From the NCBI RefSeq assembly GCF_018130545.1, contig NZ_JAFCKF010000010.1:124001-188000 (forward strand): a stretch of DNA of 64,000 bases. The letters run 5' to 3'. The notes beneath the pieces were generated by a model, which was not told the origin of the DNA, ran no database searches, and saw only the letters and a program-made list of their open reading frames with translations. Below are positions 7,054 through 16,232 of this stretch, one piece after another (the stretch's first letter is position 1; every line of letters starts with the position of its first letter). The DNA is from Bradyrhizobium tropiciagri. GTDB lineage: Bacteria > Pseudomonadota > Alphaproteobacteria > Rhizobiales > Xanthobacteraceae. Made by a program: the position numbers and the translations under genes.

Positions 7054-8328
7054 TCACCTGCCCTTCGCCACTGTCTCAACGTCCTGATATGGCTTCAACA
7101 CCAGATCCTTCGAAACAATCACCCGCAGCGGCCATCCCGGTCGCACCGTGATCGTCGGCTGCACGTCAAGCTCCCGCTCCACTAGCCGCTGCCCCGCCCG
7201 ATTGGTCGTTTGCTGCGTGCTCTCCCGCAGCGCTTTAACGAGATCGCTCTCATCGTTGCCGATCGATAGCTGGGTCCCCACCCCAATCAAGGTCGCCAAG
7301 GCCACGCCCTTGAGCAACTGCCACGTATGGAAGTCCACCTCGTCCTCGAGGCCGGCATAGCCAGCGACGTCGGCCGCCGGAAGATTCTCGATCACGATCG
7401 AGTTGCCGTTCGGCAGGATCAGCCGCGTCCAGACGACCAACGCGCGCTTCTGGCCGAACGCCACGACGCTATCGTATTTGCCCACGAGCCGCGTCCCTTG
7501 CGGCACAAGAAGGTGTTCGCCAGTGACGGTATCAAAAATGTTCTCGGTCACCTGGCCAATGGTAGCCCCCGGCAAGTCCGAGTTCAGCCCTGTGACGAGA
7601 CTTGCCGGAATGATCGATCCGGCCATGACCGCATAGGTCGAAGGCGCCGGCTTGAGTGCATGGGGATTGGTGGTCTCTGTATCGGCCTTGGCTCCCGCGA
7701 AGGCCAGCTTTCGTGCCTGCGACGATGGAACGATCTCGCTGGATCGATCGACCATCGCCTGAGCCGTCTTCGCCAATTCCGCGGCAGACGGTCCTGTGTC
7801 GGTCGTTGCCGGCCGAAACGCCGTCGGAGCAACAGGCGGCACCTCGGCCGTGCTCGCCTGTCTCTGCTTCTCCTGCTTCTCCGACAGACGGATGAACAAT
7901 CCCGACTCCTTTGCCTGCTGGGCCATCCGCGTCTGCCTGATACGTTCAGCGCGCTCGACGTCCTCCTCCGGATTGGCCTGGAATCCCGTGTCCAGCCTTG
8001 CGCCAGCCTTCTTCTCGCTCTCGGCGAAAGCCCGGCCGATATCCCCCGGTGACGGGGGCCCAAGCCGCGGCGTCGACGGCGGCAGGTCCTCATAAGACTT
8101 CGGCAGCTTGCTCAAGCCCTCGGCTGTCTGCTTGCGGTCGGTGTTGTAGAGCTCGGAGCGCTCCGCCTGCTTGAACGCGTGCGGCCGGAGCGCCACGAGG
8201 ACCGCGCCGGCGACGAACAACGCCGCGACTGCGCAGCCAGCCATCAGCGCACGCCGGTTCAGCCGCCGGACCGGCCGCGGCCGTGCCCGCATTTCCAGCG
8301 GCTCCGGATCCTGCCCCAACTCCGTCAT
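7054..8328 (-). CDS. trbI: Conjugal transfer protein TrbI (VirB10)
   Basis: The 424 aa protein is the VirB10-like channel component that spans the periplasm. It has a cytoplasmic N-terminus, one membrane helix near residues 30-50 (ALMAGCAVAALFVAGAVLVAL) and a Pro/Ala/Glu-rich linker. The C-terminal TrbI/VirB10 domain holds AVMAGSIIPASLVTGLNSDLPG, VPQGTRLVGKYD, FGQKRALVVWTRLILPNG and a final RVIVSKDLVLKPY. The ATG at 8328 overlaps the trbG stop by 4 nt (ATGA), which fixes the start; the longer open frame is a trbG shadow. Confidence 0.95.
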   Translation of the reverse strand: MTELGQDPEPLEMRARPRPVRRLNRRALMAGCAVAALFVAGAVLVALRPHAFKQAERSELYNTDRKQTAEGLSKLPKSYEDLPPSTPRLGPPSPGDIGRAFAESEKKAGARLDTGFQANPEEDVERAERIRQTRMAQQAKESGLFIRLSEKQEKQRQASTAEVPPVAPTAFRPATTDTGPSAAELAKTAQAMVDRSSEIVPSSQARKLAFAGAKADTETTNPHALKPAPSTYAVMAGSIIPASLVTGLNSDLPGATIGQVTENIFDTVTGEHLLVPQGTRLVGKYDSVVAFGQKRALVVWTRLILPNGNSIVIENLPAADVAGYAGLEDEVDFHTWQLLKGVALATLIGVGTQLSIGNDESDLVKALRESTQQTTNRAGQRLVERELDVQPTITVRPGWPLRVIVSKDLVLKPYQDVETVAKGR

Positions 8329-9350
8329 GAGGCACTCCCGGTGCTGAAGGCCTGCGACACCGGCCTGGCGTCGATACGGATGATCCGGACAATGCGCTGG
8401 GGGTCTTCGCCGAGACGAAGCTCGGCGGCACCGAACATCCGGTCGACGATGTAGTAGGTGCCGCGGACGCGGTAGTTGACGAGGTTCGGCCGGCCATCCG
8501 CTCCGGCAACGAACAGTGGCGGCGCTTCTCCTTGCGACAGACCGGACGGCATCTGGATATAGACCTTGCGACCGTCGTCGAAGGCGCGCACCGGCCGCCA
8601 CGGTGGATCATCACCTTCGATCCGATAGCGGAAGTTCAGGCTGTCGAGCCGCACGCCGCGATCGGCGATCCGCTCCTCGTTCTGCTGCGCGACGGCGTTC
8701 TGCTTGTGGAGGGCAACGAGCGTGTCAGTCGGATACGTCCAGGAGATGGACGCCATGTAGGTCTGCTTGGTCGAGACGAGCTCGAGGTGATAGGCGCGCC
8801 GATCGGTGAGGACCACCAGGTTGGTCTGAATCTCCGGGAGGGTCGGTTTGACCAGGATGTGGACCCGCCGGGAGTTGCCCTGCCCGCTCGAGGTATCGCC
8901 GACGACCCAGCGCACCGTATCGCCGGTGGAGACGTCGATCAGCTCCTCGCCCGGCTGAAGCGCGATGGTCGAGACCTTCTCCGGGCTGGCATAGAGCCGG
9001 TAGAGCGCGCCCTCAGTCCAGGGATAGACCTGAATGGCATTGATATATCCCGCGCGTGTCGGCTCCATCCTTGCGGCCTTGTTGGCCTTGGCGATCGCCT
9101 GCTCCGGCGGCAGCTTCTCCTCCTTCGCGCCCTTTGCCGGAATGGGCTTCAACTGGCCTGGCAAGGGCAGAACTTTGGGGGTTTCGACGACTTGGACCGG
9201 CGCCGGCGGGTCGGCCTCCGGCAGCGCCTTCTCAAAGGTCATCTCATCATAGGGTGCCTCGAGATTGAGCTTGGTCGCACACCCGCAGAGCGCAAGCGAC
9301 AGGACAAGGACGCTGGCCGACGCGAGCTGGGTCAGGGTTTTGGAAGTCAT
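8325..9350 (-). CDS. trbG: Conjugal transfer protein TrbG (VirB9), lipoprotein
   Basis: The 341 aa protein is an outer-membrane-complex subunit of the mating channel. It has a lipoprotein signal with an LCGC lipobox at about residues 21-24, a Pro-rich linker, and the VirB9 domain (YINAIQVYPWTEGALYRLY, RRVHILVKPTLPEIQTNLVV, YRIEGDDPPWRPVRAFDDG, YIVDRMFGAAELRLG). It overlaps trbF by 4 nt upstream and trbI by 4 nt downstream. Confidence 0.95.
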   Translation of the reverse strand: MTSKTLTQLASASVLVLSLALCGCATKLNLEAPYDEMTFEKALPEADPPAPVQVVETPKVLPLPGQLKPIPAKGAKEEKLPPEQAIAKANKAARMEPTRAGYINAIQVYPWTEGALYRLYASPEKVSTIALQPGEELIDVSTGDTVRWVVGDTSSGQGNSRRVHILVKPTLPEIQTNLVVLTDRRAYHLELVSTKQTYMASISWTYPTDTLVALHKQNAVAQQNEERIADRGVRLDSLNFRYRIEGDDPPWRPVRAFDDGRKVYIQMPSGLSQGEAPPLFVAGADGRPNLVNYRVRGTYYIVDRMFGAAELRLGEDPQRIVRIIRIDARPVSQAFSTGSAS

Positions 9351-10051
9351 TTGGCGTCTCCAATGAGGTCGCGCGACCAGTTGAGGGAATGGACGTAGAG
9401 GCCGAGAGGATTCTTCCGAAGCGTTTCGGCGTCGGCCGGCGGCTTGAGGACCGTCGTGACAAGACCGGTGAAGCGCTCGGTCTTCGCGATCGCGCCGTTC
9501 TCGTAGGCATTCTCCTTCCAGCGGATTTCGAAGCTGTCGCTCGACGCACGCACCACGGACGTGACCTCGGCCGTCACCGTCCTTGAACCGATCTTCGTGA
9601 ATGGATCGGCCTCGCGCGCATAATCGTTCAAAGCCTGCGCGCCGCGATCCGTAACGAAGTCATAGGCATGGAGCCAGTTCGCCCGGACAATGACCGGATC
9701 AATCGACAGCGAACGGACGTTCTCGATGAATCGCGCGAGAAAGTGCGCGATCTGTGCATCCGATGGCTGGTAGGCTTCGAGCGCCGGCCCGGCCGCACGG
9801 ACCTCACCGAGCCGATCGACCTCGACCACGTAGGGAACGACACCGGAGCGCGCGATCTGGGTGAAGATCGTCAGTCCAAGCGCGCCGGACAGTCCGATGG
9901 CCGCGAGCGCTGCCAAGCGCCAGTTGCTTGCCTGAACACGCGCGGAGCCCAGCCGCTCGTCCCAGACCTGGGCCGCCTTCTGATAGGGTGTGACCGGCTC
10001 CGGTGTTTCGCCGTAACGAACCGACACGCGCTGGAAGGGATGATCTGCCAT
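9347..10051 (-). CDS. trbF: Conjugal transfer protein TrbF (VirB8)
   Basis: The 234 aa inner-membrane VirB8-like protein has a short cytoplasmic tail (FQRVSVRYGETPEPVTPYQKA), a transmembrane helix at about residues 42-65 and a periplasmic domain. That domain contains VRSLSIDPVIVRANWLHAYDFVTDRG and WKENAYENGAIAKTERFTGLVTTV. It is a nucleation factor of the type IV channel. It overlaps trbG by 4 nt and starts 3 nt after the trbL stop. Confidence 0.95.
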   Translation of the reverse strand: MADHPFQRVSVRYGETPEPVTPYQKAAQVWDERLGSARVQASNWRLAALAAIGLSGALGLTIFTQIARSGVVPYVVEVDRLGEVRAAGPALEAYQPSDAQIAHFLARFIENVRSLSIDPVIVRANWLHAYDFVTDRGAQALNDYAREADPFTKIGSRTVTAEVTSVVRASSDSFEIRWKENAYENGAIAKTERFTGLVTTVLKPPADAETLRKNPLGLYVHSLNWSRDLIGDAK

Positions 10052-10054
10052 GGT

Positions 10055-11224
10055 CTATTCCCCTTCCAGCTTCGGACCTGACGAGTGCCCGCCCTTGTCG
10101 CCGTCTTTCACGGTGTGCGCGGCCACCTGGGCCGCTTCCCTCATGTGTCCCCGTCCCGCCGAAGGAGTTGCGCGTCCCGCGCCGGCGGAAGTTGCAGCGC
10201 CTGCTGTGCTGCCCGAGCCCGCGTTCGCGCCCGAGAGCTGGCTCGCCGCCAAGCCCTGGGCCGAACCGCCCGCAGCGGATGATGCGCCCGTGAGCGATGC
10301 CGCCGAGCGGACGGCCGTCATTGAACCGCCCGCAGCAAGGCGCAGACCGCCCATGGCCGCCGCGCCGCCGCCAATCGCGACTGCCGCGGCTCCCGCCACC
10401 GTTCCCGCGGCGGCGCCGGCGCCAAGTTGAGGCGCACCCGACACCAGTCCCGCGGCGATCCCCGGACCGAAAATGCCAAGGCCGAACAGCGAAAGCGCCG
10501 CAAGCAGCAGGCTCATGGCCGACACGATGTCGACCGGATGTGTCAGCGTGCCTGCGAGCTGGCTAAAGATGGTCGAGCCAATGCCGATGATGATCGCAAG
10601 AACCATCACCTTGACTCCAGAGGCGACCACATTGCCGAGCGTCTTTTCCGCCAGGAATGCCGTCTTCCCCCACAAGGCGAACGGCACGAGAATGAAGCTC
10701 GCAAGCGTCGTCAGCTTGAACTCGATCAGCGTGACGAAGAGCTGTACCGAGAGGACGAAGAAGGCGAGCACGATCATGACCCAGCAGAACAGCAAGATCA
10801 GGATCGTCGGCAGGTTGGTCAGGACGTCAAAGCCCGAGAACTGGCCGGTCTCCTCCAGCAGGGGATGAGCGGCCGTAAACCCCGCCGATGCAACGAAGCC
10901 CGGCCGCGCCAGGTCGGCCGAGCTCAATCCGCCGCCCGACGCCTTCAGACCGATGCTGGAGAACGACGCCAGGACGATCTCGGCGAGCCCCTTGAAGTTG
11001 CCGATGATAAACGCAAAGGCACCGACATAGAGGACCTTCTTGGCCAGCGTGACCAGGACATGGTCGTCGCCGCGGGCGCTCCAGGCGAGCCCCGCCAACG
11101 TCAAGTCGATGCCAATCAAGGTCGAGCTCAGGAAAGAGACATCGCCTGACAGAAGACCGAAGCCGGAATCGATGTAGCGCGAGAAGGTCTCGGTAAAGCG
11201 GTCAATAACAGAGAGATCAGCCAT
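10055..11224 (-). CDS. trbL: P-type conjugal transfer protein TrbL (VirB6)
   Basis: The 389 aa polytopic inner-membrane protein has several hydrophobic helices between residues 25 and 265. The C-terminal 125 residues are Gly/Ala/Ser-rich and end in a charged tail, as is usual for TrbL. VirB6-type proteins line the inner-membrane part of the channel. Only 11 nt separate it from trbJ, so the small entry-exclusion gene trbK usually found in that gap in Ti/RP4-type operons is absent. Confidence 0.93.
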   Translation of the reverse strand: MADLSVIDRFTETFSRYIDSGFGLLSGDVSFLSSTLIGIDLTLAGLAWSARGDDHVLVTLAKKVLYVGAFAFIIGNFKGLAEIVLASFSSIGLKASGGGLSSADLARPGFVASAGFTAAHPLLEETGQFSGFDVLTNLPTILILLFCWVMIVLAFFVLSVQLFVTLIEFKLTTLASFILVPFALWGKTAFLAEKTLGNVVASGVKVMVLAIIIGIGSTIFSQLAGTLTHPVDIVSAMSLLLAALSLFGLGIFGPGIAAGLVSGAPQLGAGAAAGTVAGAAAVAIGGGAAAMGGLRLAAGGSMTAVRSAASLTGASSAAGGSAQGLAASQLSGANAGSGSTAGAATSAGAGRATPSAGRGHMREAAQVAAHTVKDGDKGGHSSGPKLEGE

Positions 11225-11235
11225 GACGCCCTCGC

Positions 11236-11991
11236 CTACTTGCCGCCGGCATAGGCGTGACCGTCTCCGATGAAGCGATTGAATCGCTCCTTCGCCGCGG
11301 CGGCCGACGCCTGCTCCTCGGCCGCCCGCAACGTGTCCGCGCGCGCCTGGGTCGCCATCAGCGCCTGGGCCTGCAGCGATTGCTTGATCTGTAGGGCGAG
11401 CAGCTCGTTGGCCGACTGCTGGGCCTGCAACGAGCCAACCGCGGCCGACGACCTGGTCATCAGCGTTCGAAGGGTCCCGCTGTCCTCGTCGAGCGTACCG
11501 ATGATGGCCGATTGCAACGTGAGCGACTGCCTCAGCCCGTCGTAGCTGTTATCCCAACGGCTGGTGGCGTCCTGCACCATCCTGTCGGACGAGACCGCTG
11601 CCGCATACTGGCGAGGGTAAAGCCGCTGGAAATCCTGCTGCGTCTTCTGAACATCGAATGAGATGTTCTTGGCCTGGCCAATCAGGCTATTCATCTGGTT
11701 GATTGTCGAGGTGAGCTGACCCGCCACGGTCGTGGGGAGGCTTGTGAGATGTTTCGCTTGATTGAGCAGCGATTGTGCCTGGTTCTGCAGACTTGTGACC
11801 TGATTGTTGATCTGCGCGAGTGCGCGCGCCGCGGTCAGCAGGTTCTGGCTATAATTCGATGGATCGAACACGATCTCGAATGCGCCGAGCCGCCGCGATC
11901 CGTTGACGGCGATGACGCAGGACAGCACGAGAATTGCAGTCGGCTTGAGCATCCGGCGGAAGAAGGATGCGCTGAGGGTAACGTCCGGCAT
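11236..11991 (-). CDS. trbJ: P-type conjugal transfer protein TrbJ (VirB5)
   Basis: The 251 aa secreted VirB5-like protein has a hydrophobic signal near residues 15-35. The conserved FDPSNYSQNLLTAARALAQ start of the mature domain follows, then long Gln/Asn/Ser-rich coiled segments (INNQVTSLQNQAQSLLNQA) and a C-terminal AEEQASAAAAKERFNRF. It is probably a minor pilus component or adhesin. The second Met (11991) is chosen because it leaves a normal signal peptide; 12003 is also open. Confidence 0.9.
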   Translation of the reverse strand: MPDVTLSASFFRRMLKPTAILVLSCVIAVNGSRRLGAFEIVFDPSNYSQNLLTAARALAQINNQVTSLQNQAQSLLNQAKHLTSLPTTVAGQLTSTINQMNSLIGQAKNISFDVQKTQQDFQRLYPRQYAAAVSSDRMVQDATSRWDNSYDGLRQSLTLQSAIIGTLDEDSGTLRTLMTRSSAAVGSLQAQQSANELLALQIKQSLQAQALMATQARADTLRAAEEQASAAAAKERFNRFIGDGHAYAGGK

Positions 11992-12024
11992 TGGTGGCTC
12001 CACGGGGGTTTGAAGTTTCGATCG

Positions 12025-14610
12025 TCAGGCCTTGCGCGCCTGCTCGAAGGTGTTGATCAGGTTCGCGGCCCAGGTCAGTCCCCGCTCTGCGAGATAGCGC
12101 TCCGCGAAATGGTGCGGACCGGTGCGCGACAGGACGGTGTCGATGACCCGCTGATCTTCGGGTGAGGATGCCGCGGCGAGCGCAAGCGCGACCGGTCCGA
12201 GACCGAGCTCGAAGAGGCGGTTGCCGGCCCGCGACTGCAGGTAGTAGTCGCGCTTCGGAAAGGCCTCCGCGATCAGGTGGATCTGGGTGTCGTTTAACCC
12301 GAACCGCCGATAGGTCTCGGTCTGGGTCGGCTCCAGCGCGCGCGGGTTCGGCAAAAATATCCGGCTGGGACAGGATTCGATGATCGCGGGCGCAATCTGG
12401 CTGTCCGCGATATCGGCCAGCGATTGGGTCGCGAAGATCACGGCCACATTCTTCTTGCGCAGCGTCTTCAGCCATTCGCGGATCCGGCTTGCAAACAGCG
12501 GATCGTCCAGAAATACCCAGGCTTCATCGAGCACGAGGAGCGTCGGCCGGCCGTCAAAGCGATCCTCGAGGGTATGAAAGAGATAGGTCAGAACCGGCGC
12601 CACCAGACCCGGCAGCGCCATCAGCTCCTCCATCTCGAAGGTCAGCACGTCCGCACCGGAAAGACGATCGGCGTCCGCATCTAGGAAGCGGCCGTAAGGT
12701 CCTTCGAGCGTGTAAGGCTGGAGCGCCTGGCGCAACGCATCGCGGGTCAGCAATGCCACGAGGCCGGTCATCGTCCGCTGCCCGACAGGCGCGGAACCGA
12801 GGCTCCGCAATGCCGACCACAGCGCCTCCTTGACGTCGGGCGTCACCGTCACCCGCTCATGGGCGAGGACGCCGCACAGCCAATCCAGCGCCCAGAGCCT
12901 CGCCCCCTCTTCCGCAACATTTTTCAGCGGCTGAAACGCGATGCCGCCCTTGGCACCCAGTTCGTACCAGGCGCCCGACAAGGCGAGCGTGGTCGCGCGT
13001 GCGGAACGGCCCTTGTCGAACGTGATCAGCTGGGAATTGGGATAGCGCCGGAACTGCAGCGCAAGCATCGAGAGCAGAACCGATTTGCCCGCTCCGGTTG
13101 GACCGACAACGATCGTGTGTCCGACGTCGCCGGCGTGAAGCGACAAGCGGAATGGTGTCGCGCCCTTGGTCTTGGCGATCAGGAGCGGAGGGCCGTCGAG
13201 ATGTTCGCACCGCTCGGGTCCCGCCCACACGGCCGACAACGGGCACATGTGGGCGAGGTTCAACGTATGGACGATCGGCTGGCGGATATTGGCATAGGCC
13301 TGCCCCGGCAGCCCCCCGAGCCAGGCCTCCACCGAGTTGACCGTTTCGCGGATGACAGTGAACCCGCGACTGTTGATCACCCGCTCGACCGCGCGGATAT
13401 TCTCGTCCGCTTGGTGTGAATCCTCATCGGTGACGGTGACGGTCGTTGTGATGTAGCCGAAGGCAACCAGGTCGTCGCCGAGCTCAGTGAGAGCCGTATC
13501 GGCATCGACCGCCTTGTTGCTGGCGTCGGTGTCGAGCAGCGCCGCCTGCTCGTTGAACATGACCTCCTTGAGGATAGACGAGAGCGACTTCCGCTTGGCA
13601 AACCATTGCCGGCGATAGCGCGTCAGCGTTGCGTTGGCCTGCGTCCGATCGAGCGGAATGAATCGGGTTGCCCAGCGGTAGGCGACGCCAAGCCGGTTCA
13701 GTGCGTCGAGCAGCCCGGGAAACGTGACATGCGGAAAGCCGAGCACCGTGAGCACGCGGAGATGGCTGCGGCCGATTGCCGGGTACAGTCCGCCAGTCAG
13801 CGGTTCATCGCTGAGGAAGCAGTCGAGATAGGCCGGAATCCTGGGAACGCCGACCGGATGGCGTTTGGTCGAAACGCAGCCATGAAGATAGGTCAGCGTC
13901 TCCGCATCGCCGAGGGGCCAGATCTCCGGAAGAACCGATGCGAGCAGGTCGACGGCACGATCCGTTTCCTGGATGAACCGCTCGAGGTGATCGCGAGCGC
14001 CTTGCGGACGTTTTGATGACGCGTGTTCTGTCTCAGCGCCGGCATCCCCGCCGCCGCTGGTTGCTGCATCGTCGTGGTCCGCGTCAGCATCAGACCGATC
14101 TTCCCGAATGCGTCTGCGGTCACCCGCCTTGGCGTTGCTCCCTCGCGGGCTCTCGAGGAACAGGCCTTCCAACCGCGAGACGCGCTCGGCCGGCGGCAGA
14201 TACATCAAGGTCAGATGCAGCACGCTCTCGAAGTGTAGGCCATGAGGGCGCGAGGGGTCCTCCCACGCGACACCCACGACGCCCGCAAAGGCGGCGCGCC
14301 GTTCCTCGTCGACCAGCCATGACACCGGATCGGGGAACTCCGAGCGTGGATATTCGGAGGCCGGAATGCGCGTCGCATCAAAGAACAACGCCCAGCCCGA
14401 GCCGAAGCGCTTCAGGACGTTGTTGACGCGCGAGGCCACGCTCATCAGCTCGGCCTCGGTCGCGCTGTCGAGGTCCGGCCCGCGATAGCGTATCGTCCGC
14501 TGGAAGCTGCCGTCCTTGTTCAGGACCACGCCCGGAGCGACCAGGCACGCCCATGGCAGCCAATCGGCCAGCCGGTGCGCACTGCTTCGGAATTCCCTGA
14601 GGTTCAGCAT
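12025..14610 (-). CDS. trbE: Conjugal transfer ATPase TrbE (VirB4)
   Basis: The 861 aa VirB4-type ATPase energises pilus assembly. It has an N-terminal CagE/TrbE domain, Walker A GPTGAGKS near residue 501 with FDKGRSAR after it, and Walker B LLVLDEAWVFL about 230 residues later, then ATQSLADIADS. An Asp/Ala/Glu-rich insertion lies around residues 165-200. The start at 14610 (MLNLREFRSSAHRLADWLPW) matches the family N-terminus and overlaps the trbD 3' end by 7 nt; upstream codons are a shadow of trbD. Confidence 0.95.
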   Translation of the reverse strand: MLNLREFRSSAHRLADWLPWACLVAPGVVLNKDGSFQRTIRYRGPDLDSATEAELMSVASRVNNVLKRFGSGWALFFDATRIPASEYPRSEFPDPVSWLVDEERRAAFAGVVGVAWEDPSRPHGLHFESVLHLTLMYLPPAERVSRLEGLFLESPRGSNAKAGDRRRIREDRSDADADHDDAATSGGGDAGAETEHASSKRPQGARDHLERFIQETDRAVDLLASVLPEIWPLGDAETLTYLHGCVSTKRHPVGVPRIPAYLDCFLSDEPLTGGLYPAIGRSHLRVLTVLGFPHVTFPGLLDALNRLGVAYRWATRFIPLDRTQANATLTRYRRQWFAKRKSLSSILKEVMFNEQAALLDTDASNKAVDADTALTELGDDLVAFGYITTTVTVTDEDSHQADENIRAVERVINSRGFTVIRETVNSVEAWLGGLPGQAYANIRQPIVHTLNLAHMCPLSAVWAGPERCEHLDGPPLLIAKTKGATPFRLSLHAGDVGHTIVVGPTGAGKSVLLSMLALQFRRYPNSQLITFDKGRSARATTLALSGAWYELGAKGGIAFQPLKNVAEEGARLWALDWLCGVLAHERVTVTPDVKEALWSALRSLGSAPVGQRTMTGLVALLTRDALRQALQPYTLEGPYGRFLDADADRLSGADVLTFEMEELMALPGLVAPVLTYLFHTLEDRFDGRPTLLVLDEAWVFLDDPLFASRIREWLKTLRKKNVAVIFATQSLADIADSQIAPAIIESCPSRIFLPNPRALEPTQTETYRRFGLNDTQIHLIAEAFPKRDYYLQSRAGNRLFELGLGPVALALAAASSPEDQRVIDTVLSRTGPHHFAERYLAERGLTWAANLINTFEQARKA

Positions 14611-14861
14611 GCGAGGGAGCCCTTGTGCTTGGTGTGACGGATGGCGACCTCGACGAATGCGGGATCTCTTTTTGCAAACCAGACCGCGGCGCTGTGGAGC
14701 ACGATCCAGAGCACGAGGCCCGCCAGCCAAAGCCGCAAGCCGAGTGCCAGCACGGCCGAGAGCGTTCCGATCAGAATGGCGGCTGCGCGCGGCGCGCCGC
14801 CGATCAGGATTGGCTCGGTCAATGAACGGTGGAGGATGAGTTCGAAGCCTTCCGGGCGCAT
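14604..14861 (-). CDS. trbD: Conjugal transfer protein TrbD (VirB3)
   Basis: The 85 aa VirB3-like inner-membrane protein begins MRPEGFELILHRSLTEPIL and continues GGAPRAAAILIGTL. Two hydrophobic stretches fall at about residues 27-40 and 43-61. The ATG overlaps the trbC stop (ATGA), and the 3' end overlaps trbE. The longer open frame upstream is a trbC shadow. Confidence 0.93.
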   Translation of the reverse strand: MRPEGFELILHRSLTEPILIGGAPRAAAILIGTLSAVLALGLRLWLAGLVLWIVLHSAAVWFAKRDPAFVEVAIRHTKHKGSLAC

Positions 14862-15229
14862 CAGATCAGCGCTCCGCCGCCGAACGAGAAGAACGACAGG
14901 AAGAACGAGCTGGCGGCGAAGGCGATCGAGAGGCCGAAGACGACCTGGACCATCCGGCGGAAGCCACCGGAGGTATCGCCGAACGCGAGCGATATGCCGG
15001 TCACCGTGATGATGATGACGGCGACGATCTTGGCGACCGGCCCCTGGACCGATTCCAGGACGCGTTCGAGCGGCGCTTCCCATGGCATGCCCGAACCGGC
15101 GGCGTGCGCTGCCGTGACGCTGAACAGGACGCAAGCCGACGCCACGCCGAACTCGACCAAGCGCAATCCGCCGATCGAGCGGAAGCCGCGAAGGCGCGAA
15201 CGCACGCATAGACGTAGTCGAATGAACAT
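14861..15229 (-). CDS. trbC: Conjugal pilin TrbC (VirB2)
   Basis: The 122 aa pilin precursor has a long basic N-terminus and a signal with AHAAGSGMPWE at the cleavage region (about residues 42-52). Two hydrophobic helices follow (AKIVAVIIITVTGISLAFG and VVFGLSIAFAASSFFLSFF), typical of VirB2 pilins. AAGGAG stands 8 nt before the ATG. In RP4 the TrbC pilin is cyclised by the TraF peptidase, and a TraF homologue is encoded at 22935. Confidence 0.93.
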   Translation of the reverse strand: MFIRLRLCVRSRLRGFRSIGGLRLVEFGVASACVLFSVTAAHAAGSGMPWEAPLERVLESVQGPVAKIVAVIIITVTGISLAFGDTSGGFRRMVQVVFGLSIAFAASSFFLSFFSFGGGALI

Positions 15230-15248
15230 ATTGCAGTCTCCTTGGGGC

Positions 15249-16232
15249 TCAGGGGCGATGAGAGGTGTTTGGAAGTCCGGGCGGGGTCTCAAGCAGGTAG
15301 TCGCCTGACGGATCGATGCCTTTGAGCTCGGCGACGGTCTCGATCCGCCGCGCCGGCCCCCGCCCCTTGATGAACACGATCAGGTCGATAGCCTCGGCGA
15401 TGAGCCGACGCGGCACGGTTGCGACCGCCTCCTGAATGAGTTGCTCGATGCGATAGAGCGCGGCTCGTGCCGAGTTGGCGTGGACCGTGGCAATTCCGCC
15501 GGGGTGGCCGGTATTCCAGGCCTTCAGCATGTCGAGAGCTTCGGCGCCTCTGACCTCGCCGACGATGATGCGGTCGGGGCGCAGGCGGAGTGTGGAGCGC
15601 ACGAGATCGGCGAGGCTTGCCACGCCCGGCCTGGTCCGGAGCGCCACGGCATCCCTGGCATCGCAGCGCAGCTCGCGGGTGTCCTCGATGAGGACCACCC
15701 TCTCATCGAGGCCCGCGATCTCGGCCAGAAGCGCATTGGCGAGCGTCGTCTTGCCCGAGCCGGTGCCGCCGGCAATCAGGATGCTCCGCGCTTCGATGAC
15801 CGCGGTCGTCAGGACCTTGGCCATCGCCGGTGAAGCGATCTGGGCCTTGACGTAGTCAGACAGGCGGAACGTGGTCGTCGCCGGCTTGCGGATCGCAAAA
15901 CATGGCGCGACCGAGACCGGCGGCAAGATGCCCTCAAAGCGCTCGCCGGTCTCGGGCAGTTCGGCCGAGACGATCGGACACGAGCCACTCGCCTCGGCGC
16001 GCACGTGGCTGGCAACCAGCCGAATGATCCGCTCCGATTCCTGTGGGGTCAGGGCGACGCCGGTGTCAGCGCGGCCTTTCCCGTGCCGGTCGAGCCAAAG
16101 TTTGCCGTCGGGATTGACCATGACTTCGACAACATCGGGCTCTTCCAGGGCGAGCGCGATTGCCGGTCCCATTGCGGTCCGCAGCATGCCGCGGCGCCGT
16201 TCGCGAGTTTCTGGCGAGAGAAGATCAGACAT
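15249..16232 (-). CDS. trbB: Conjugal transfer ATPase TrbB (VirB11)
   Basis: The 327 aa VirB11-family secretion ATPase has an N-terminal domain (DVVEVMVNPDGKLWLDRHG) and Walker A GGTGSGKTT at residues 155-163. The Asp box VLIEDTREL, Walker B RIIVGEVRGAEALDMLKA and the His box GHPGGIATVHAN follow. GAGGAGATCGGCA precedes the ATG. It overlaps the CopG-type gene by 8 nt and is the first trb gene of the transfer operon. Confidence 0.96.
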   Translation of the reverse strand: MSDLLSPETRERRRGMLRTAMGPAIALALEEPDVVEVMVNPDGKLWLDRHGKGRADTGVALTPQESERIIRLVASHVRAEASGSCPIVSAELPETGERFEGILPPVSVAPCFAIRKPATTTFRLSDYVKAQIASPAMAKVLTTAVIEARSILIAGGTGSGKTTLANALLAEIAGLDERVVLIEDTRELRCDARDAVALRTRPGVASLADLVRSTLRLRPDRIIVGEVRGAEALDMLKAWNTGHPGGIATVHANSARAALYRIEQLIQEAVATVPRRLIAEAIDLIVFIKGRGPARRIETVAELKGIDPSGDYLLETPPGLPNTSHRP

